Shown here piece by piece: positions 1 to 8,205 of a stretch of DNA of 17,276 nucleotides. How positions within the stretch are numbered: the stretch's first letter is position 1; the number at the start of each line of letters is the position of its first letter. Under the pieces are notes generated by a model. That model had not been told where the DNA came from and did no database searches. It saw nothing but the letters and a program-made list of their open reading frames with translations. Origin of the DNA: an uncultured Streptococcus sp. (GTDB lineage Bacteria > Bacillota > Bacilli > Lactobacillales > Streptococcaceae); the NCBI GenBank assembly GCA_916048115.1, contig CAJZGQ010000013.1, forward strand, positions 1-17,276. The letters run 5' to 3'. The translations under genes were made by a program, and so were the position numbers.

Positions 1-80
1 AAAAAGTTGGTGCTGAATTGCGTAAAGCAATGCCATTCGTTGGTCAAAACGACGATGACGCCTTCAAAATCTACAACTAA
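1..80 (+). CDS. ilvC: Ketol-acid reductoisomerase, C-terminal end (partial)
   Basis: Only the last 25 codons and the stop (TAA at 78-80) are present, read in the frame starting at base 3. The peptide ends in ...FVGQNDDDAFKIYN, which I recognise as the usual C-terminus of streptococcal IlvC. IlvC is the NADPH-dependent, Mg-dependent enzyme that isomerises and reduces acetolactate or acetohydroxybutyrate in valine, leucine and isoleucine synthesis. The identification rests on this short tail and on ilvA, an isoleucine pathway gene, lying directly downstream. No catalytic residues are visible in the fragment. Confidence 0.8.
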   Translation, partial: KVGAELRKAMPFVGQNDDDAFKIYN

Positions 81-96
81 TTGTCTGTAGAAGACT

Positions 97-128
97 AAGC
101 AAGTTGGGACACCCTGGCTTGCTTTTTT
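97..128 (+). terminator. Rho-independent terminator after ilvC
   Basis: The arms AAGCAAG (97-103) and CTTGCTT (118-124) pair perfectly over 7 bp, with a 14-base loop that may hold a small GGG/CCC pairing. A run of six T follows (123-128). It lies 16 bases after the ilvC stop and 28 bases before the ilvA start. Confidence 0.75.
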
Positions 129-156
129 CATCAAAACACAGCAACAGAGGTATGAA

Positions 157-1407
157 ATGATAACAGCAAAAGATGTGGCTAAGGCCCATAAAATATTAAG
201 AGGGGTCGTTGTTAATACGCCTCTTGAATACGACCACTATTTATCTGAAAAATATGGGGCAAAGATTTATTTGAAAAAAGAAAATGCCCAACGCGTTCGT
301 TCTTTCAAAATTCGTGGTGCTTACTTTGCGATCTCTCAATTATCAAAAGAAGAGCGTGAGCGTGGGGTAGTGTGTGCTTCTGCGGGGAACCATGCGCAAG
401 GGGTTGCTTATACTTGTAATGAAATGAAGATTCCAGCAACCATCTTCATGCCCATTACGACACCGCAACAAAAGATCGGTCAAGTCCGATTCTTTGGTGG
501 GGATTATGTAACGATTAAGTTGGTTGGGGATACCTTTGACGCGTCAGCGAAGGCGGCACAAGAATTTACTCTTGCAGAAAAACGGACCTTTATTGACCCG
601 TTTGATGATCCAAACGTACAGGCTGGTCAAGGAACAGTGGCCTACGAAATCCTTGAGGAAGCTCGAAAAGAATCGATTGCTTTTGATGCAGTCCTTGTTC
701 CTGTAGGAGGTGGTGGGCTCATTTCAGGTGTTTCTACCTACATCAAAGAAACAGAGCCTAGGATTGAGGTCGTTGGGGTAGAGGCCGAAGGGGCGCGCTC
801 CATGAAGGCTGCTTTTGAAGCAGGGGGCCCAGTCAAATTACCAGAAATTGATAAATTTGCAGATGGGATTGCCGTGCAAAAAGTAGGACAATTAACCTAT
901 GAAGTAACCCGTCAGCATGTGGAAACCCTGGTTGGGGTCGATGAAGGTTTGATTTCAGAGACTTTGATTGATCTTTATTCTAAGCAAGGAATTGTTGCCG
1001 AACCAGCTGGAGCTGCTAGTGTGGCATCTCTAGAGATCTTGCGCGAATACATCAAGGGTAAAACGATCTGTTGTATTATCTCAGGTGGGAATAATGATAT
1101 TAACCGCATGCCTGAAATGGAAGAACGTGCTTTGATCTACGATGGAGTGAAACACTACTTTATCGTAAACTTCCCACAACGTCCAGGGGCCCTTCGCGAG
1201 TTTGTAAATGATATCTTAGGGCCAAATGATGATATCACACGTTTTGAATACATCAAGCGCGCTAGTAAGGGAACTGGCCCTGTCTTGATTGGGGTTACTT
1301 TAGCCAATAAACATGACTATGCAGGCTTGGTCAACCGTATCGAGCGTTTTGATCCGTCTTTCATTAACTTGAACGGCAATGAAACACTCTATAATATGCT
1401 CGTCTGA
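157..1407 (+). CDS. ilvA: Threonine dehydratase (threonine ammonia-lyase), biosynthetic
   Basis: This PLP enzyme deaminates L-threonine to 2-oxobutyrate, the committed step to isoleucine, in the cytoplasm. The 416-residue protein shows the PLP-lysine motif SFKIRGA with K51, the substrate loop SAGNHAQG around residue 75, and the glycine-rich phosphate-binding loop GGGGL near residue 184. A C-terminal domain of about 90 residues (from about 325) matches the single ACT-like regulatory domain of the short IlvA form, which is expected to bind isoleucine as feedback inhibitor; that allostery is inferred from the family. The start at 157 is chosen because AGAGG (146-150) sits 6 bases upstream. An ATG at 152 is out of frame and stops at once. 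The gene follows ilvC, but with a terminator in between and no clear promoter of its own. Confidence 0.93.
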   Translation: MITAKDVAKAHKILRGVVVNTPLEYDHYLSEKYGAKIYLKKENAQRVRSFKIRGAYFAISQLSKEERERGVVCASAGNHAQGVAYTCNEMKIPATIFMPITTPQQKIGQVRFFGGDYVTIKLVGDTFDASAKAAQEFTLAEKRTFIDPFDDPNVQAGQGTVAYEILEEARKESIAFDAVLVPVGGGGLISGVSTYIKETEPRIEVVGVEAEGARSMKAAFEAGGPVKLPEIDKFADGIAVQKVGQLTYEVTRQHVETLVGVDEGLISETLIDLYSKQGIVAEPAGAASVASLEILREYIKGKTICCIISGGNNDINRMPEMEERALIYDGVKHYFIVNFPQRPGALREFVNDILGPNDDITRFEYIKRASKGTGPVLIGVTLANKHDYAGLVNRIERFDPSFINLNGNETLYNMLV

Positions 1408-1434
1408 GTATCATACAGAAACAATCGACCATTT

Positions 1435-1469
1435 AAGCAATATATTTTTAAGGAATATATTGCTTTTTT
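1435..1469 (+). terminator. Rho-independent terminator after ilvA
   Basis: A 12-bp AT-rich perfect stem (1435-1446 pairing with 1454-1465) includes AGCAATATATT and its complement, with a 7-base loop. It runs into a T tract ending at 1469. The T tract also overlaps the presumed -35 region of the next gene's promoter. Confidence 0.8.
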
Positions 1470-1480
1470 ATCAATACTTG

Positions 1481-1489
1481 TGATATGAT
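1481..1489 (+). promoter_or_regulatory. Extended -10 promoter of the SPFH gene
   Basis: TGATATGAT is an extended -10 element, with TG at 1481-1482 and TATGAT at 1484-1489. A weak -35, TTGCTT at 1460-1465, lies 18 bases upstream and overlaps the ilvA terminator. A strong Shine-Dalgarno AAGGAGGA follows at 1503-1510. Confidence 0.7.
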
Positions 1490-1517
1490 ATGCGTAAATT
1501 AAAAGGAGGAACTTTTT

Positions 1518-2411
1518 ATGCCTGGATTTATTATCTTTGTTTTATTCTTGCTACTGGTTGCAGGATTCATTGTGATTAGCTCACTATATGTGGTCAAGCA
1601 ACAATCCGTTGCCATCATCGAGCGCTTCGGACGTTATCAAAAAATTAGCGATAGTGGCATTCATATGCGAGCGCCTTTTGGTATCGATAAAATTGCAGCA
1701 CGAGTTCAATTGCGCGTCTTGCAGAGTGAGATCGTGGTTGAAACAAAAACTCAGGATAACGTATTCGTTACCATGAATGTGGCGACGCAATACCGAGTGA
1801 ACGAAAGCAACGTAAAGGATGCCTACTACAAGTTGATGCGTCCAGAATCACAGATTAAATCATACATTGAAGATGCTTTGCGTTCTTCTGTTCCCAAGTT
1901 GACCTTGGATGAATTATTTGAGAAAAAAGATGAAATCGCCCTTGAAGTTCAAAAACAAGTGGCAGAAGAAATGTCAACTTATGGATATATTATTGTAAAA
2001 ACCTTGATCACCAAAGTTGAGCCAGATGCCGAAGTGAAACAATCCATGAACGAGATTAATGCGGCGCAAAGAAAACGCGTGGCAGCTCAGGAATTGGCAG
2101 AAGCAGACAAGATCAAGATCGTTACTGCTGCCGAAGCTGAGGCGGAAAAAGACCGCTTGCACGGGGTCGGTATTGCCGAGCAACGGAAGGCTATTGTCGA
2201 TGGATTGGCAGACTCTATTAAAGAGTTAAAAGGAGCCAATGTAGACTTGACCGAAGAGCAAATTATGTCTATTCTGTTAACCAATCAGTACTTAGATACC
2301 TTAAATAATTTTGCAGATAAGGAAGGGAATAATACGATTTTCCTACCAGCAAACCCTGATGGCGTTGAAAACATTCGTACACAAATATTATCAGCCCTGA
2401 AAGCAAAGTAA
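1518..2411 (+). CDS. SPFH/band-7 (stomatin/prohibitin-like) membrane protein
   Basis: This 297-residue protein has one N-terminal hydrophobic segment (about residues 4-26), then an SPFH/band-7 domain (about 27-190) that starts with the typical VVKQQSVAIIERFGRY stretch. A charged Ala/Glu/Lys-rich helix (about 180-240), probably a coiled coil, follows. Length and order match the QmcA/HflK-HflC/stomatin group: proteins anchored by one N-terminal helix that form ring- or cage-like oligomers and organise membrane microdomains or control membrane proteases. The specific role in this organism is not shown. A very strong Shine-Dalgarno (1503-1510) fixes the start. The gene has its own promoter and no neighbour facing the same way that looks functionally linked; no NfeD-type partner is present. 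Confidence 0.88.
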   Translation: MPGFIIFVLFLLLVAGFIVISSLYVVKQQSVAIIERFGRYQKISDSGIHMRAPFGIDKIAARVQLRVLQSEIVVETKTQDNVFVTMNVATQYRVNESNVKDAYYKLMRPESQIKSYIEDALRSSVPKLTLDELFEKKDEIALEVQKQVAEEMSTYGYIIVKTLITKVEPDAEVKQSMNEINAAQRKRVAAQELAEADKIKIVTAAEAEAEKDRLHGVGIAEQRKAIVDGLADSIKELKGANVDLTEEQIMSILLTNQYLDTLNNFADKEGNNTIFLPANPDGVENIRTQILSALKAK

Positions 2412-2458
2412 ACTTTTTATCATTTTTTAAAAAAGGTTCGTATTTTCAGCGATTTTAG

Positions 2459-2487
2459 TTGACAAAATGTGCAAAAAAATTTATATT
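2459..2487 (+). promoter_or_regulatory. Consensus sigma-A promoter for the small HTH-like gene
   Basis: The -35 is a perfect TTGACA (2459-2464). The -10 is TATATT (2482-2487), one base from consensus. The spacer is exactly 17 bases. It points at the 71-residue gene, whose start is 33 bases downstream. Confidence 0.85.
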
Positions 2488-2519
2488 AGTATTGGAAATA
2501 ATAATATAGGAGAAAGATC

Positions 2520-2735
2520 ATGGCTAAATCGAACTTTGAAAAAGTAGAATCAGTTGTTGGATGGGTACGTGATAAGAAAATCACAGGGTATCGTATCAGT
2601 AAGGAAACAAATGCCCGTGAAATGTCTATCATTGCCTTGGCTCAAGGACGTGCAAAAGTGAAGAACATCTCGTTCGAAACGGCACTTGGATTGATTGATT
2701 TTTATGATAAAAATCATCAAAAATTCGAAGATTAA
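2520..2735 (+). CDS. Small HTH-like protein of unknown function (71 residues)
   Basis: The predicted protein is basic in its N-terminal half, with no signal peptide or membrane segment. Residues 21-60 (ITGYRISKETN..., then a G-R-A-K-V-K-N-I-S-F-E-T-A stretch) resemble the helix-turn-helix core of short Cro/XRE-like proteins: a helix starting with YRISKET, a turn, a second helix, then the common [NI]SFETA...L...Y helix. DNA binding is therefore plausible but not shown. Independent support that the gene is real comes from a consensus promoter (2459-2487), a good Shine-Dalgarno AGGAGA (2508-2513) and a strong terminator directly after it. It forms a transcription unit of its own. I do not recognise a characterised homologue and assign no target. 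Confidence 0.8.
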   Translation: MAKSNFEKVESVVGWVRDKKITGYRISKETNAREMSIIALAQGRAKVKNISFETALGLIDFYDKNHQKFED

Positions 2736-2751
2736 TTTGTTGTTCCAATTG

Positions 2752-2782
2752 AAAACCAGAGAGTTTGCTCTCTGGTTTTTTT
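2752..2782 (+). terminator. Rho-independent terminator after the small HTH-like gene
   Basis: AAACCAGAGAG (2753-2763) pairs perfectly with CTCTCTGGTTT (2768-2778) around a TTTG loop, followed by T to 2782. It is a strong GC-containing stem with a classical U tract. Confidence 0.9.
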
Positions 2783-2808
2783 CGATGCCTCAAAAGCAGA
2801 AGCGATAC

Positions 2809-2847
2809 AAAAAACAGCTTGCTTCCATACTGGTAAGCAAACTGTTT
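2809..2847 (-). terminator. Rho-independent terminator of the amino-acid ABC transporter operon
   Basis: Read on the minus strand, AAACAG-TTGCTT arms (2847-2835 on the plus strand) pair with AAGCAA-CTGTTT (2824-2812), with one internal mismatch and a loop of about 10 bases. The structure runs into a U tract (A run 2809-2814 on the plus strand). It lies 8 bases past the stop of the ATPase gene. Confidence 0.8.
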
Positions 2848-2854
2848 CAAGAGA

Positions 2855-3595
2855 TTAATGTAAGAAGCGTTGAAGGAATTCCTTGGTCCGTTCTTCTTTT
2901 GGATTGCTAAAGATTTCTTTTGGATCTCCTTGCTCAGCGATGACACCCTTGTCCATGAAGATGACCCGGCTAGAGACATCGCGGGCAAATTCCATTTCGT
3001 GGGTGACGACAATCATGGTGAGTCCTTCTTTTGCCAGATCCTGCATGATTTTCAAGACTTCCCCAACCATTTCTGGGTCTAGGGCAGAAGTTGGTTCATC
3101 GAAGAGAATGGCATCAGGATCCATAGAAAGGGCGCGTGCGATGGCGACCCGCTGCTTTTGACCACCTGAAAGTTGTTTCGGACGGGCAGCCCAATATTGA
3201 GAACCCATACCGACTTTTTCAAGGTTTTCTTTGGCAACTTTCTCTGCAGTTTTACGATCGCGCTTGAGGACGGTTGTTTGTGCAACGATCGTATTTTCCA
3301 AGACGTTTAAATTTTCGAAGAGATTAAAGCTTTGGAAAACCATTCCTAATTTCTCGCGGTAGTGGGTAAGATCATACTCAGGATCAAGAACATTTTGCCC
3401 ACGATAGAGAATCTCTCCAGCTGTGGGAGTCTCTAGAAGATTGATGGAGCGAAGGAAGGTTGATTTTCCGCTACCAGAGCTCCCGATGATGGAGATCACC
3501 TCTCCTTTTTCAACGGTGAGCGAAATATCTTTCAAGACTTCATTTTGACCGTAAGATTTTTTTAAATGTTGGATTTCAAGAATTTTTTCTGCCAT
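2855..3595 (-). CDS. Polar amino-acid ABC transporter, ATP-binding protein (GlnQ-like)
   Basis: This cytoplasmic ATPase powers the adjacent importer. All nucleotide-binding motifs are intact in the 246-residue protein: Walker [10 protein letters not shown] at 38-46, Q-loop Q88, signature LSGGQ at 142-146, Walker B ending in D166-E167, D-loop SALD at 170-173 and H-loop H199. Length and motif context (VVTHEMEFA after the D-loop) match the GlnQ/HisP class for polar amino acids. The start codon overlaps the stop of the permease gene by one base (TAATG), indicating translational coupling and one operon. The exact substrate cannot be read from the ATPase; glutamine, glutamate or another polar amino acid is likely. 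Confidence 0.93.
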   Translation of the reverse strand: MAEKILEIQHLKKSYGQNEVLKDISLTVEKGEVISIIGSSGSGKSTFLRSINLLETPTAGEILYRGQNVLDPEYDLTHYREKLGMVFQSFNLFENLNVLENTIVAQTTVLKRDRKTAEKVAKENLEKVGMGSQYWAARPKQLSGGQKQRVAIARALSMDPDAILFDEPTSALDPEMVGEVLKIMQDLAKEGLTMIVVTHEMEFARDVSSRVIFMDKGVIAEQGDPKEIFSNPKEERTKEFLQRFLH

Positions 3596-5157
3596 TATTT
3601 CACCTCTTTGACTTGCATTTGATTTGCACCTGTAGTATAAGTATCAGAATCTAAGCGACGTTCGATGTAGCGAAGGATTCGTGTGATAGTAAAGGTGAGA
3701 ACGAAGTAAATCACAGCGATGATCGTAAAGGTTGGGAAGTATTGGTAGTTTTGAGTTGCGACCGTATTTCCTGTAAAGTACAGTTCAACTACAGAGATAA
3801 CATTCAAAACAGATGTATCCTTGATGTTAATAACAAATTCATTCCCTGTTGCTGGCAAGATATTGCGAACAACCTGTGGAAGGACGACCTTGCGCATGGT
3901 TTGTCCATGGGTCATTCCTAGAGCAGTCGCTGCTTCAAACTGACCTGGATCCACTGCTAAGATCCCACCACGAACAATCTCACTCATATAAGCTCCGGTA
4001 TTGATGGATACGATAAAGATGGCGGCCCAGGTACGATCCAAGGAAATGTTAAAGGCTTGGGCGGAACCGTAGAAAATGACCATGGATTGAACGATCATCG
4101 GAGTTCCACGGAAGATTTCAATGTAGACATTGAGGAACCAACCAAAGGCAGTTTGGCATCCAGCAAGGAATTTATTTTTAGCCTTCGGAGCTGTCCGGAA
4201 GACACCGATTAACAAACCGATAATCAACCCAGCGATAGTTCCAGTCATAGAGATTAAGAGGGTCATTCCAGTTCCCCGTAAGAACTGTGGGCCATTATCC
4301 TTTAAAATCTTCATCATTTGGCTAAAGAATGTCTGCTTATCATCACTAGCATCACTGGAAGCTGGTTGCTTCTTAATCATATCATCCATGAGTTTAACTT
4401 GGTCTTCAGACGAAATCTTAGCTAGTGCGGCATTGACTTGGTCAATTCTAGTGTCACCTTTCTTCATCCCGATAGCGATAGTCGCATCTTCTTCCCCAAC
4501 TTCAAATCCTTTTTTGAATTGAATCATCTTAAATTTAGAATTAGCGGACTCGGCGGTTAGGGCTTCGGGACGTTCAGAAACATAGGCATCAATAACACCC
4601 GATTCTAAAGCTTGACGCATCTGGGCAAAATCACCCATTGCAGTTTCTTGTTTCGCACCCTTGAGTTGGGAAATGAGAGAATAGAGGTAGACCCCTTGTT
4701 GAGAGGTGACCTTTGCATCCTTAAAGTCATCTAAGGTAGTAGCATTTGCATAGTTTCCATCTTTACGAACGAGCATGACCGGTTCACTGGTATAGTAGCT
4801 CTTGGAGAAGGCGACCTCTTTTTTACGTTCAGCGGTTGGACTCATCCCAGCGATAATCATATCGATTTTACCAGAAGTGAGGGCTGGAATTAAACCGTTC
4901 CAAGATGTTTTTACGATCAGAGGTTTTTTACCTAACTCCTCAGCAACTTTTTTGGCGATTTGGACATCGTACCCATTGGCATATTGATTGGTACCGTCAA
5001 TTTTAACAGCTCCATTTGCATCATCTTCTTGGGTCCAGTTGAAAGGAGCGTAGGCTGCTTCCATTCCGATTCGTAAATAGTCATCTGCATGAACAACATG
5101 TGTGATCCCCAGGCAAATGAAAAGCCCTGTTAAGAGCGCGAATAATGTTTTTTTCAT
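3595..5157 (-). CDS. Amino-acid ABC transporter, fused substrate-binding protein and permease (GlnP-like)
   Basis: This 520-residue fusion brings amino acids into the cell with the ATPase downstream. Order: signal peptide (1-24, cleavage after HVVHA is likely), one periplasmic-type binding domain of family 3 (about 25-265, starting [14 protein letters not shown]), then a permease domain (about 290-505) with several hydrophobic segments. The permease holds the EAA loop [20 protein letters not shown] (about 410-430), which contacts the ATPase. Having a single binding domain distinguishes it from the Lactococcus GlnP with two. AGGAGA (plus 5162-5167) lies at good spacing before the ATG. The gene is divergent from the DUF2207 gene and is first in its operon. 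The domain predicts polar amino acids, probably glutamine/glutamate, but specificity is inference. Confidence 0.92.
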   Translation of the reverse strand: MKKTLFALLTGLFICLGITHVVHADDYLRIGMEAAYAPFNWTQEDDANGAVKIDGTNQYANGYDVQIAKKVAEELGKKPLIVKTSWNGLIPALTSGKIDMIIAGMSPTAERKKEVAFSKSYYTSEPVMLVRKDGNYANATTLDDFKDAKVTSQQGVYLYSLISQLKGAKQETAMGDFAQMRQALESGVIDAYVSERPEALTAESANSKFKMIQFKKGFEVGEEDATIAIGMKKGDTRIDQVNAALAKISSEDQVKLMDDMIKKQPASSDASDDKQTFFSQMMKILKDNGPQFLRGTGMTLLISMTGTIAGLIIGLLIGVFRTAPKAKNKFLAGCQTAFGWFLNVYIEIFRGTPMIVQSMVIFYGSAQAFNISLDRTWAAIFIVSINTGAYMSEIVRGGILAVDPGQFEAATALGMTHGQTMRKVVLPQVVRNILPATGNEFVINIKDTSVLNVISVVELYFTGNTVATQNYQYFPTFTIIAVIYFVLTFTITRILRYIERRLDSDTYTTGANQMQVKEVK

Positions 5158-5189
5158 TTTTTCTCCTCTTCCTTATTTTAACTTCTCCT

Positions 5190-5218
5190 ATTGTACAGTA
5201 AAATAGGCTGCATTTCAA
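5190..5218 (-). promoter_or_regulatory. Sigma-A promoter of the amino-acid ABC transporter operon
   Basis: On the minus strand, TTGAAA (plus 5213-5218) and TACAAT (plus 5190-5195) are separated by exactly 17 bases. Each element is one base from consensus. The -10 is 32 bases upstream of the start codon. Confidence 0.8.
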
Positions 5219-5244
5219 ACATGGTCCTCTTTTTATTTAAAAAA

Positions 5245-5253
5245 TGCTATAAT
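5245..5253 (+). promoter_or_regulatory. Extended -10 promoter of the DUF2207 gene
   Basis: TGCTATAAT is a perfect extended -10 (TG at 5245-5246, TATAAT at 5248-5253). No convincing -35 lies 16-18 bases upstream. It sits back to back with the transporter promoter; the two -10 elements are about 50 bases apart. Confidence 0.75.
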
Positions 5254-5274
5254 AATACAAAGGAGCGTGATCAA

Positions 5275-7182
5275 ATGAAAAAGTATTTGTATGTTATTTT
5301 CGCCTTTCTGGCCGGCCTTTTTGTTAGTCAGAACGTCCATGCATCTAGCCCATCTTATGATGTACTTTACTATGGTGGAACCTTGACCTTGGACACTTGG
5401 GACGACGCCACCTATGAGGAAGAACTGGTTTATTATTTCAAAGATTCTTATAGAGGGCAGTATGTTAGCCTAGGAACGGCAGGGAACATGCCACAAGGCT
5501 TTGCGATTGAGATACCGCCAAAGGTTGAGGTGGAAGGTCGTGAGCTTCAAAGAGAACCCGAGATTACGAATCTAGGTGATGGCTACCGAGTGAAAATTTA
5601 TAACAGTGGTGTAGCGACAGATACTGTCAAAATAAAAGTCACATGGAAATTAAAAAATCTCCTCTATTCACATAAGGATATCTTGCAGTTGAATTGGAAA
5701 CCAATTACTGATGGCGATCAGAAGGTGGACGAAGTTCAGTTTCGTGTCATCCCTAAGTTTGCACCAGCTAATGCCCAATCGGAACTGTATATCCATACAG
5801 CCTTTATGGGACCGGATGTGACTGTAAAGAAAGAAGATGGAATCTATTCTGCCACTTTCTATAACCTAGGCAAAGGAAAGGCTGTGGAGTTGTATGGATA
5901 CTGGTTGAAGTCAGACTTATCTACTTTGTATGATTCTGGTCGAAATACAGGATTGACCAAATTGGATGAATTTCATAAGAACCAAGCCAAAATTGAACAA
6001 GAAAAATACTGGACACGCATGTTTTGGAAATGGATCTTGCCAGCCTTAATTATTGCACTCTGGCTTCTTTCTCTCTTGGGTCGCAATCGGTTCAAAAAAA
6101 TGATCTGGCCTGGTGTTACCTACCCAACCGATACTCGTCTTTATGAGATTCCACAGGACATTGCACCTCTGATTATGAGTTCGGTTGTTTATTCAGCTGA
6201 ACTAGATGAGGCTTCCCCTACCAATAAAGAGAAGGCGACTCCTCCGGTATTTACATTTGAAAAAATGCTTCAAGCCACTTTGCTGGATTTGATGGATCGT
6301 GGAGTGATTGTCTACGAGCAACAAGGAAATGAAGTCGTTTTGACCAGGAAGTCTCATGGACATGTGGATGATTTTGAACGCTCTTTTATGAATATGGCTT
6401 TTGGGGATCAGGTTTCCTGTACCGTTAAAGATCTCTTTAAGAATTATGAATTTAGTGATGACGTATACAAACATGCCAAAAAAGCAGATCAAGATGCTAT
6501 TCGTTCGCTAGGAAGTAGGGCTCAGGGTCGCTTTGATGCTGCTGTCAACCAGGTAGCCAAAGATGTTCATCGCAAGGTGGAAGATCTCCATTTGCCAAGC
6601 TACTATCGCCCTTTAGAGGCAAATGAAGAAGCGCAAGCTAGACGAAGCCTCTTCTTTGGTTGGGCTGCTTGGTTTATCGCCCTTGGAGCAGAAATCTTTG
6701 CCATCTTTGGGATGGGTTGGTTCTCGGTTCCTTGTTTGATAGGGATCCTCATACTTTGGTTTATGCCAGTGCGCTTCAATGGTGTCTTTAAAGCATGCTT
6801 ACGAGATGGGGTTGTCAATCTTGCGGGTGCGGAGCAACGCTATTACTGGGATAGTTTTGGTCGGATGTTAAAAGAGATTGCTCACCTCAACGATGCAGAG
6901 TTGCAGTCTCTTGTCCTATGGAACCGATTATTGGTCTATGCGGCCTTGTATGGTGTAGCCGATCAGGTCACAAAGGTCATGAAACTTCGGAATATTCAGT
7001 TAGAAAATCAAGCCTTAAACGCCTTCGTTTACACCCCATTCTATCATGATGTGACCCACTCAAGTCATGCCATGTCTACTTATGGATCGACAGCATCGAC
7101 AGCTAGTCATTTCACAGTTTCTTCTGGTAGTGGAGGAGGCTTCTCTGGCGGAGGAGGCGGAGGAGGCTTTGGTGCCTTCTAA
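5275..7182 (+). CDS. DUF2207 family secreted membrane protein with Gly-rich tail
   Basis: I place the start at 5275, giving 635 residues. AAAGGAG (5259-5265) precedes it, an extended -10 lies at 5245-5253, and the protein then begins with a clear signal peptide (MKKYLYVIFAFLAGLF..., cleavage after VHA23). The open frame extends 28 codons further up to a TTG, but that part lies upstream of the promoter. Layout: extracellular beta-rich domain (about 24-250) with the YDVLYYGGTLTLD type start of DUF2207; membrane segment (about 253-273); cytoplasmic part (275-455); a pair of membrane segments (about 460-502); second soluble part; and a terminal Gly/Ser tail, GSGGGFSGGGGGGGFGAF. This order is typical of DUF2207 proteins, whose function is not established. 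It is a single gene, divergent from the amino-acid importer. Confidence 0.88.
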   Translation: MKKYLYVIFAFLAGLFVSQNVHASSPSYDVLYYGGTLTLDTWDDATYEEELVYYFKDSYRGQYVSLGTAGNMPQGFAIEIPPKVEVEGRELQREPEITNLGDGYRVKIYNSGVATDTVKIKVTWKLKNLLYSHKDILQLNWKPITDGDQKVDEVQFRVIPKFAPANAQSELYIHTAFMGPDVTVKKEDGIYSATFYNLGKGKAVELYGYWLKSDLSTLYDSGRNTGLTKLDEFHKNQAKIEQEKYWTRMFWKWILPALIIALWLLSLLGRNRFKKMIWPGVTYPTDTRLYEIPQDIAPLIMSSVVYSAELDEASPTNKEKATPPVFTFEKMLQATLLDLMDRGVIVYEQQGNEVVLTRKSHGHVDDFERSFMNMAFGDQVSCTVKDLFKNYEFSDDVYKHAKKADQDAIRSLGSRAQGRFDAAVNQVAKDVHRKVEDLHLPSYYRPLEANEEAQARRSLFFGWAAWFIALGAEIFAIFGMGWFSVPCLIGILILWFMPVRFNGVFKACLRDGVVNLAGAEQRYYWDSFGRMLKEIAHLNDAELQSLVLWNRLLVYAALYGVADQVTKVMKLRNIQLENQALNAFVYTPFYHDVTHSSHAMSTYGSTASTASHFTVSSGSGGGFSGGGGGGGFGAF

Positions 7183-7187
7183 GCAGT

Positions 7188-7205
7188 ACTAAGAATGGTC
7201 TTAGT
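7188..7205 (+). terminator. Weak hairpin after the DUF2207 gene, possible terminator
   Basis: ACTAAGA (7188-7194) pairs with TCTTAGT (7199-7205) around a 4-base loop. The following sequence is pyrimidine-rich but has no clean T tract, so termination here is uncertain. A second short hairpin (CCTTC/GAAGG) follows at about 7216-7231. Confidence 0.35.
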
Positions 7206-7253
7206 CTCTCTTTCCCTTCTAGTTTGGAAGGCCTGGTCCAGTCCATAGATTTA

Positions 7254-7262
7254 TGATATAAT
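7254..7262 (+). promoter_or_regulatory. Extended -10 promoter of uppP
   Basis: TGATATAAT is a perfect extended -10 (TG at 7254-7255, TATAAT at 7257-7262), 28 bases before the start codon. There is no good -35 at the usual spacing. Confidence 0.75.
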
Positions 7263-7290
7263 AGAGCAAATGTAAGTTTAGGAGAAAAAG

Positions 7291-8127
7291 ATGTTTCTGA
7301 TCGAATTAATCAAGGCGATCCTTTTTGGAATTGTCGAGGGGATTACAGAATGGCTACCGATCTCAAGTACAGGTCACTTGATTCTACTACAGGATTTTGT
7401 GCAGTTTAAAAACCAAGATCCAGCCTTTATGGAGATGTTCAATGTTGTAATTCAATTGGGTGCGATCCTAGCGGTTGTGGTAATTTATTTTGATAAATTA
7501 TACCCCTTCAAACCTGGTAAATCTCCACTAGAAGTACGTCGGACCTGGCAATTATGGGCAAAAGTTGCAGTTGCAACCCTCCCTCTTGTATTTGTTTTTA
7601 AATTAGATGATTGGTTTGAGGCGCATTTTCACAATTCGATTTCCGTTGCAATTATGTTGATCACCTACGGGATTGCCTTTATCTATTTGGAAAGACGGGA
7701 ACAAGTCGAACCTGCAGTGACGGAATTGCATAAGCTACCTTATCGAACCGCTCTTTATATCGGACTTTTCCAAGTCTTATCGCTATTTCCAGGTACAAGC
7801 CGTTCAGGTGCTACGATTGTAGGAGGCTTGATCAATGGTGTTAGCCGTCCAGTGGTGACAGAGTTTACCTTTTATCTGGGTATCCCGGCTATGTTTGGGG
7901 CTAGTCTCTTAAAGGTTGGGAAATTCGCTTTTGGCGGGCATTCACTTGCACTAGGGCAACTCTTTATTCTACTGGTAGCGATGGGAGTGGCCTTCGTAGT
8001 CAGCATGTACGCCATCCGCTTCTTGACAGATTATGTGAAAAATCATGATTTCACCGTCTTTGGGAAATACCGGATTGTTCTTGGTTCCATCTTGCTATTG
8101 TATGGACTCTTCCGTGTTATTTTCTAA
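7291..8127 (+). CDS. uppP: Undecaprenyl pyrophosphate phosphatase (UppP/BacA)
   Basis: This integral membrane enzyme removes a phosphate from undecaprenyl pyrophosphate, making the C55-P lipid carrier for peptidoglycan and wall polymers. Overexpression of the family gives bacitracin resistance. Both signature regions are intact: the first, [17 protein letters not shown], carries E16, E20, S26 and H29, matching the catalytic residues known in E. coli; the second, PGTSRSGAT, carries R171. The 278-residue length is normal, with about seven to eight hydrophobic segments. AGGAGA lies just upstream of the ATG. It is a single gene with its own promoter and terminator. Downstream, rgpG uses the same lipid carrier. 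Confidence 0.96.
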   Translation: MFLIELIKAILFGIVEGITEWLPISSTGHLILLQDFVQFKNQDPAFMEMFNVVIQLGAILAVVVIYFDKLYPFKPGKSPLEVRRTWQLWAKVAVATLPLVFVFKLDDWFEAHFHNSISVAIMLITYGIAFIYLERREQVEPAVTELHKLPYRTALYIGLFQVLSLFPGTSRSGATIVGGLINGVSRPVVTEFTFYLGIPAMFGASLLKVGKFAFGGHSLALGQLFILLVAMGVAFVVSMYAIRFLTDYVKNHDFTVFGKYRIVLGSILLLYGLFRVIF

Positions 8128-8159
8128 GAGAACGGTTGAACTTGATCAAATTATTTTTC

Positions 8160-8190
8160 GAGGTTGGAGACTTTTGTCCCGACCTCTTTT
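8160..8190 (+). terminator. Rho-independent terminator after uppP
   Basis: GAGGTTGG (8160-8167) pairs with CCGACCTC (8179-8186), 8 bp including one G-T pair, with an 11-base loop. Four T follow. The short T tract makes it moderate in strength. Confidence 0.7.
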
Positions 8191-8205
8191 CGATGCATCC
8201 TTTTT

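Noticed and set aside
152..160. ATG at 152 as a start before ilvA
   Set aside because: It reads ATG AAA TGA, out of frame, stopping after two codons; the Shine-Dalgarno spacing fits the ATG at 157.
2629..3161. Several open frames of 70-127 codons overlapping the ATPase gene end and its terminator
   Set aside because: They run through terminators and an intact ABC ATPase gene on the minus strand, and their products have no recognisable features.
4130..4522. A 130-codon plus-strand open frame
   Set aside because: It lies wholly inside the minus-strand fused transporter gene, with no supporting Shine-Dalgarno or promoter; it is a shadow frame.
5191..5274. A 28-codon N-terminal extension of the DUF2207 gene from a TTG start
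   Set aside because: It lies upstream of the extended -10 (5245-5253) and would hide the signal peptide; the ATG at 5275 has a good Shine-Dalgarno.
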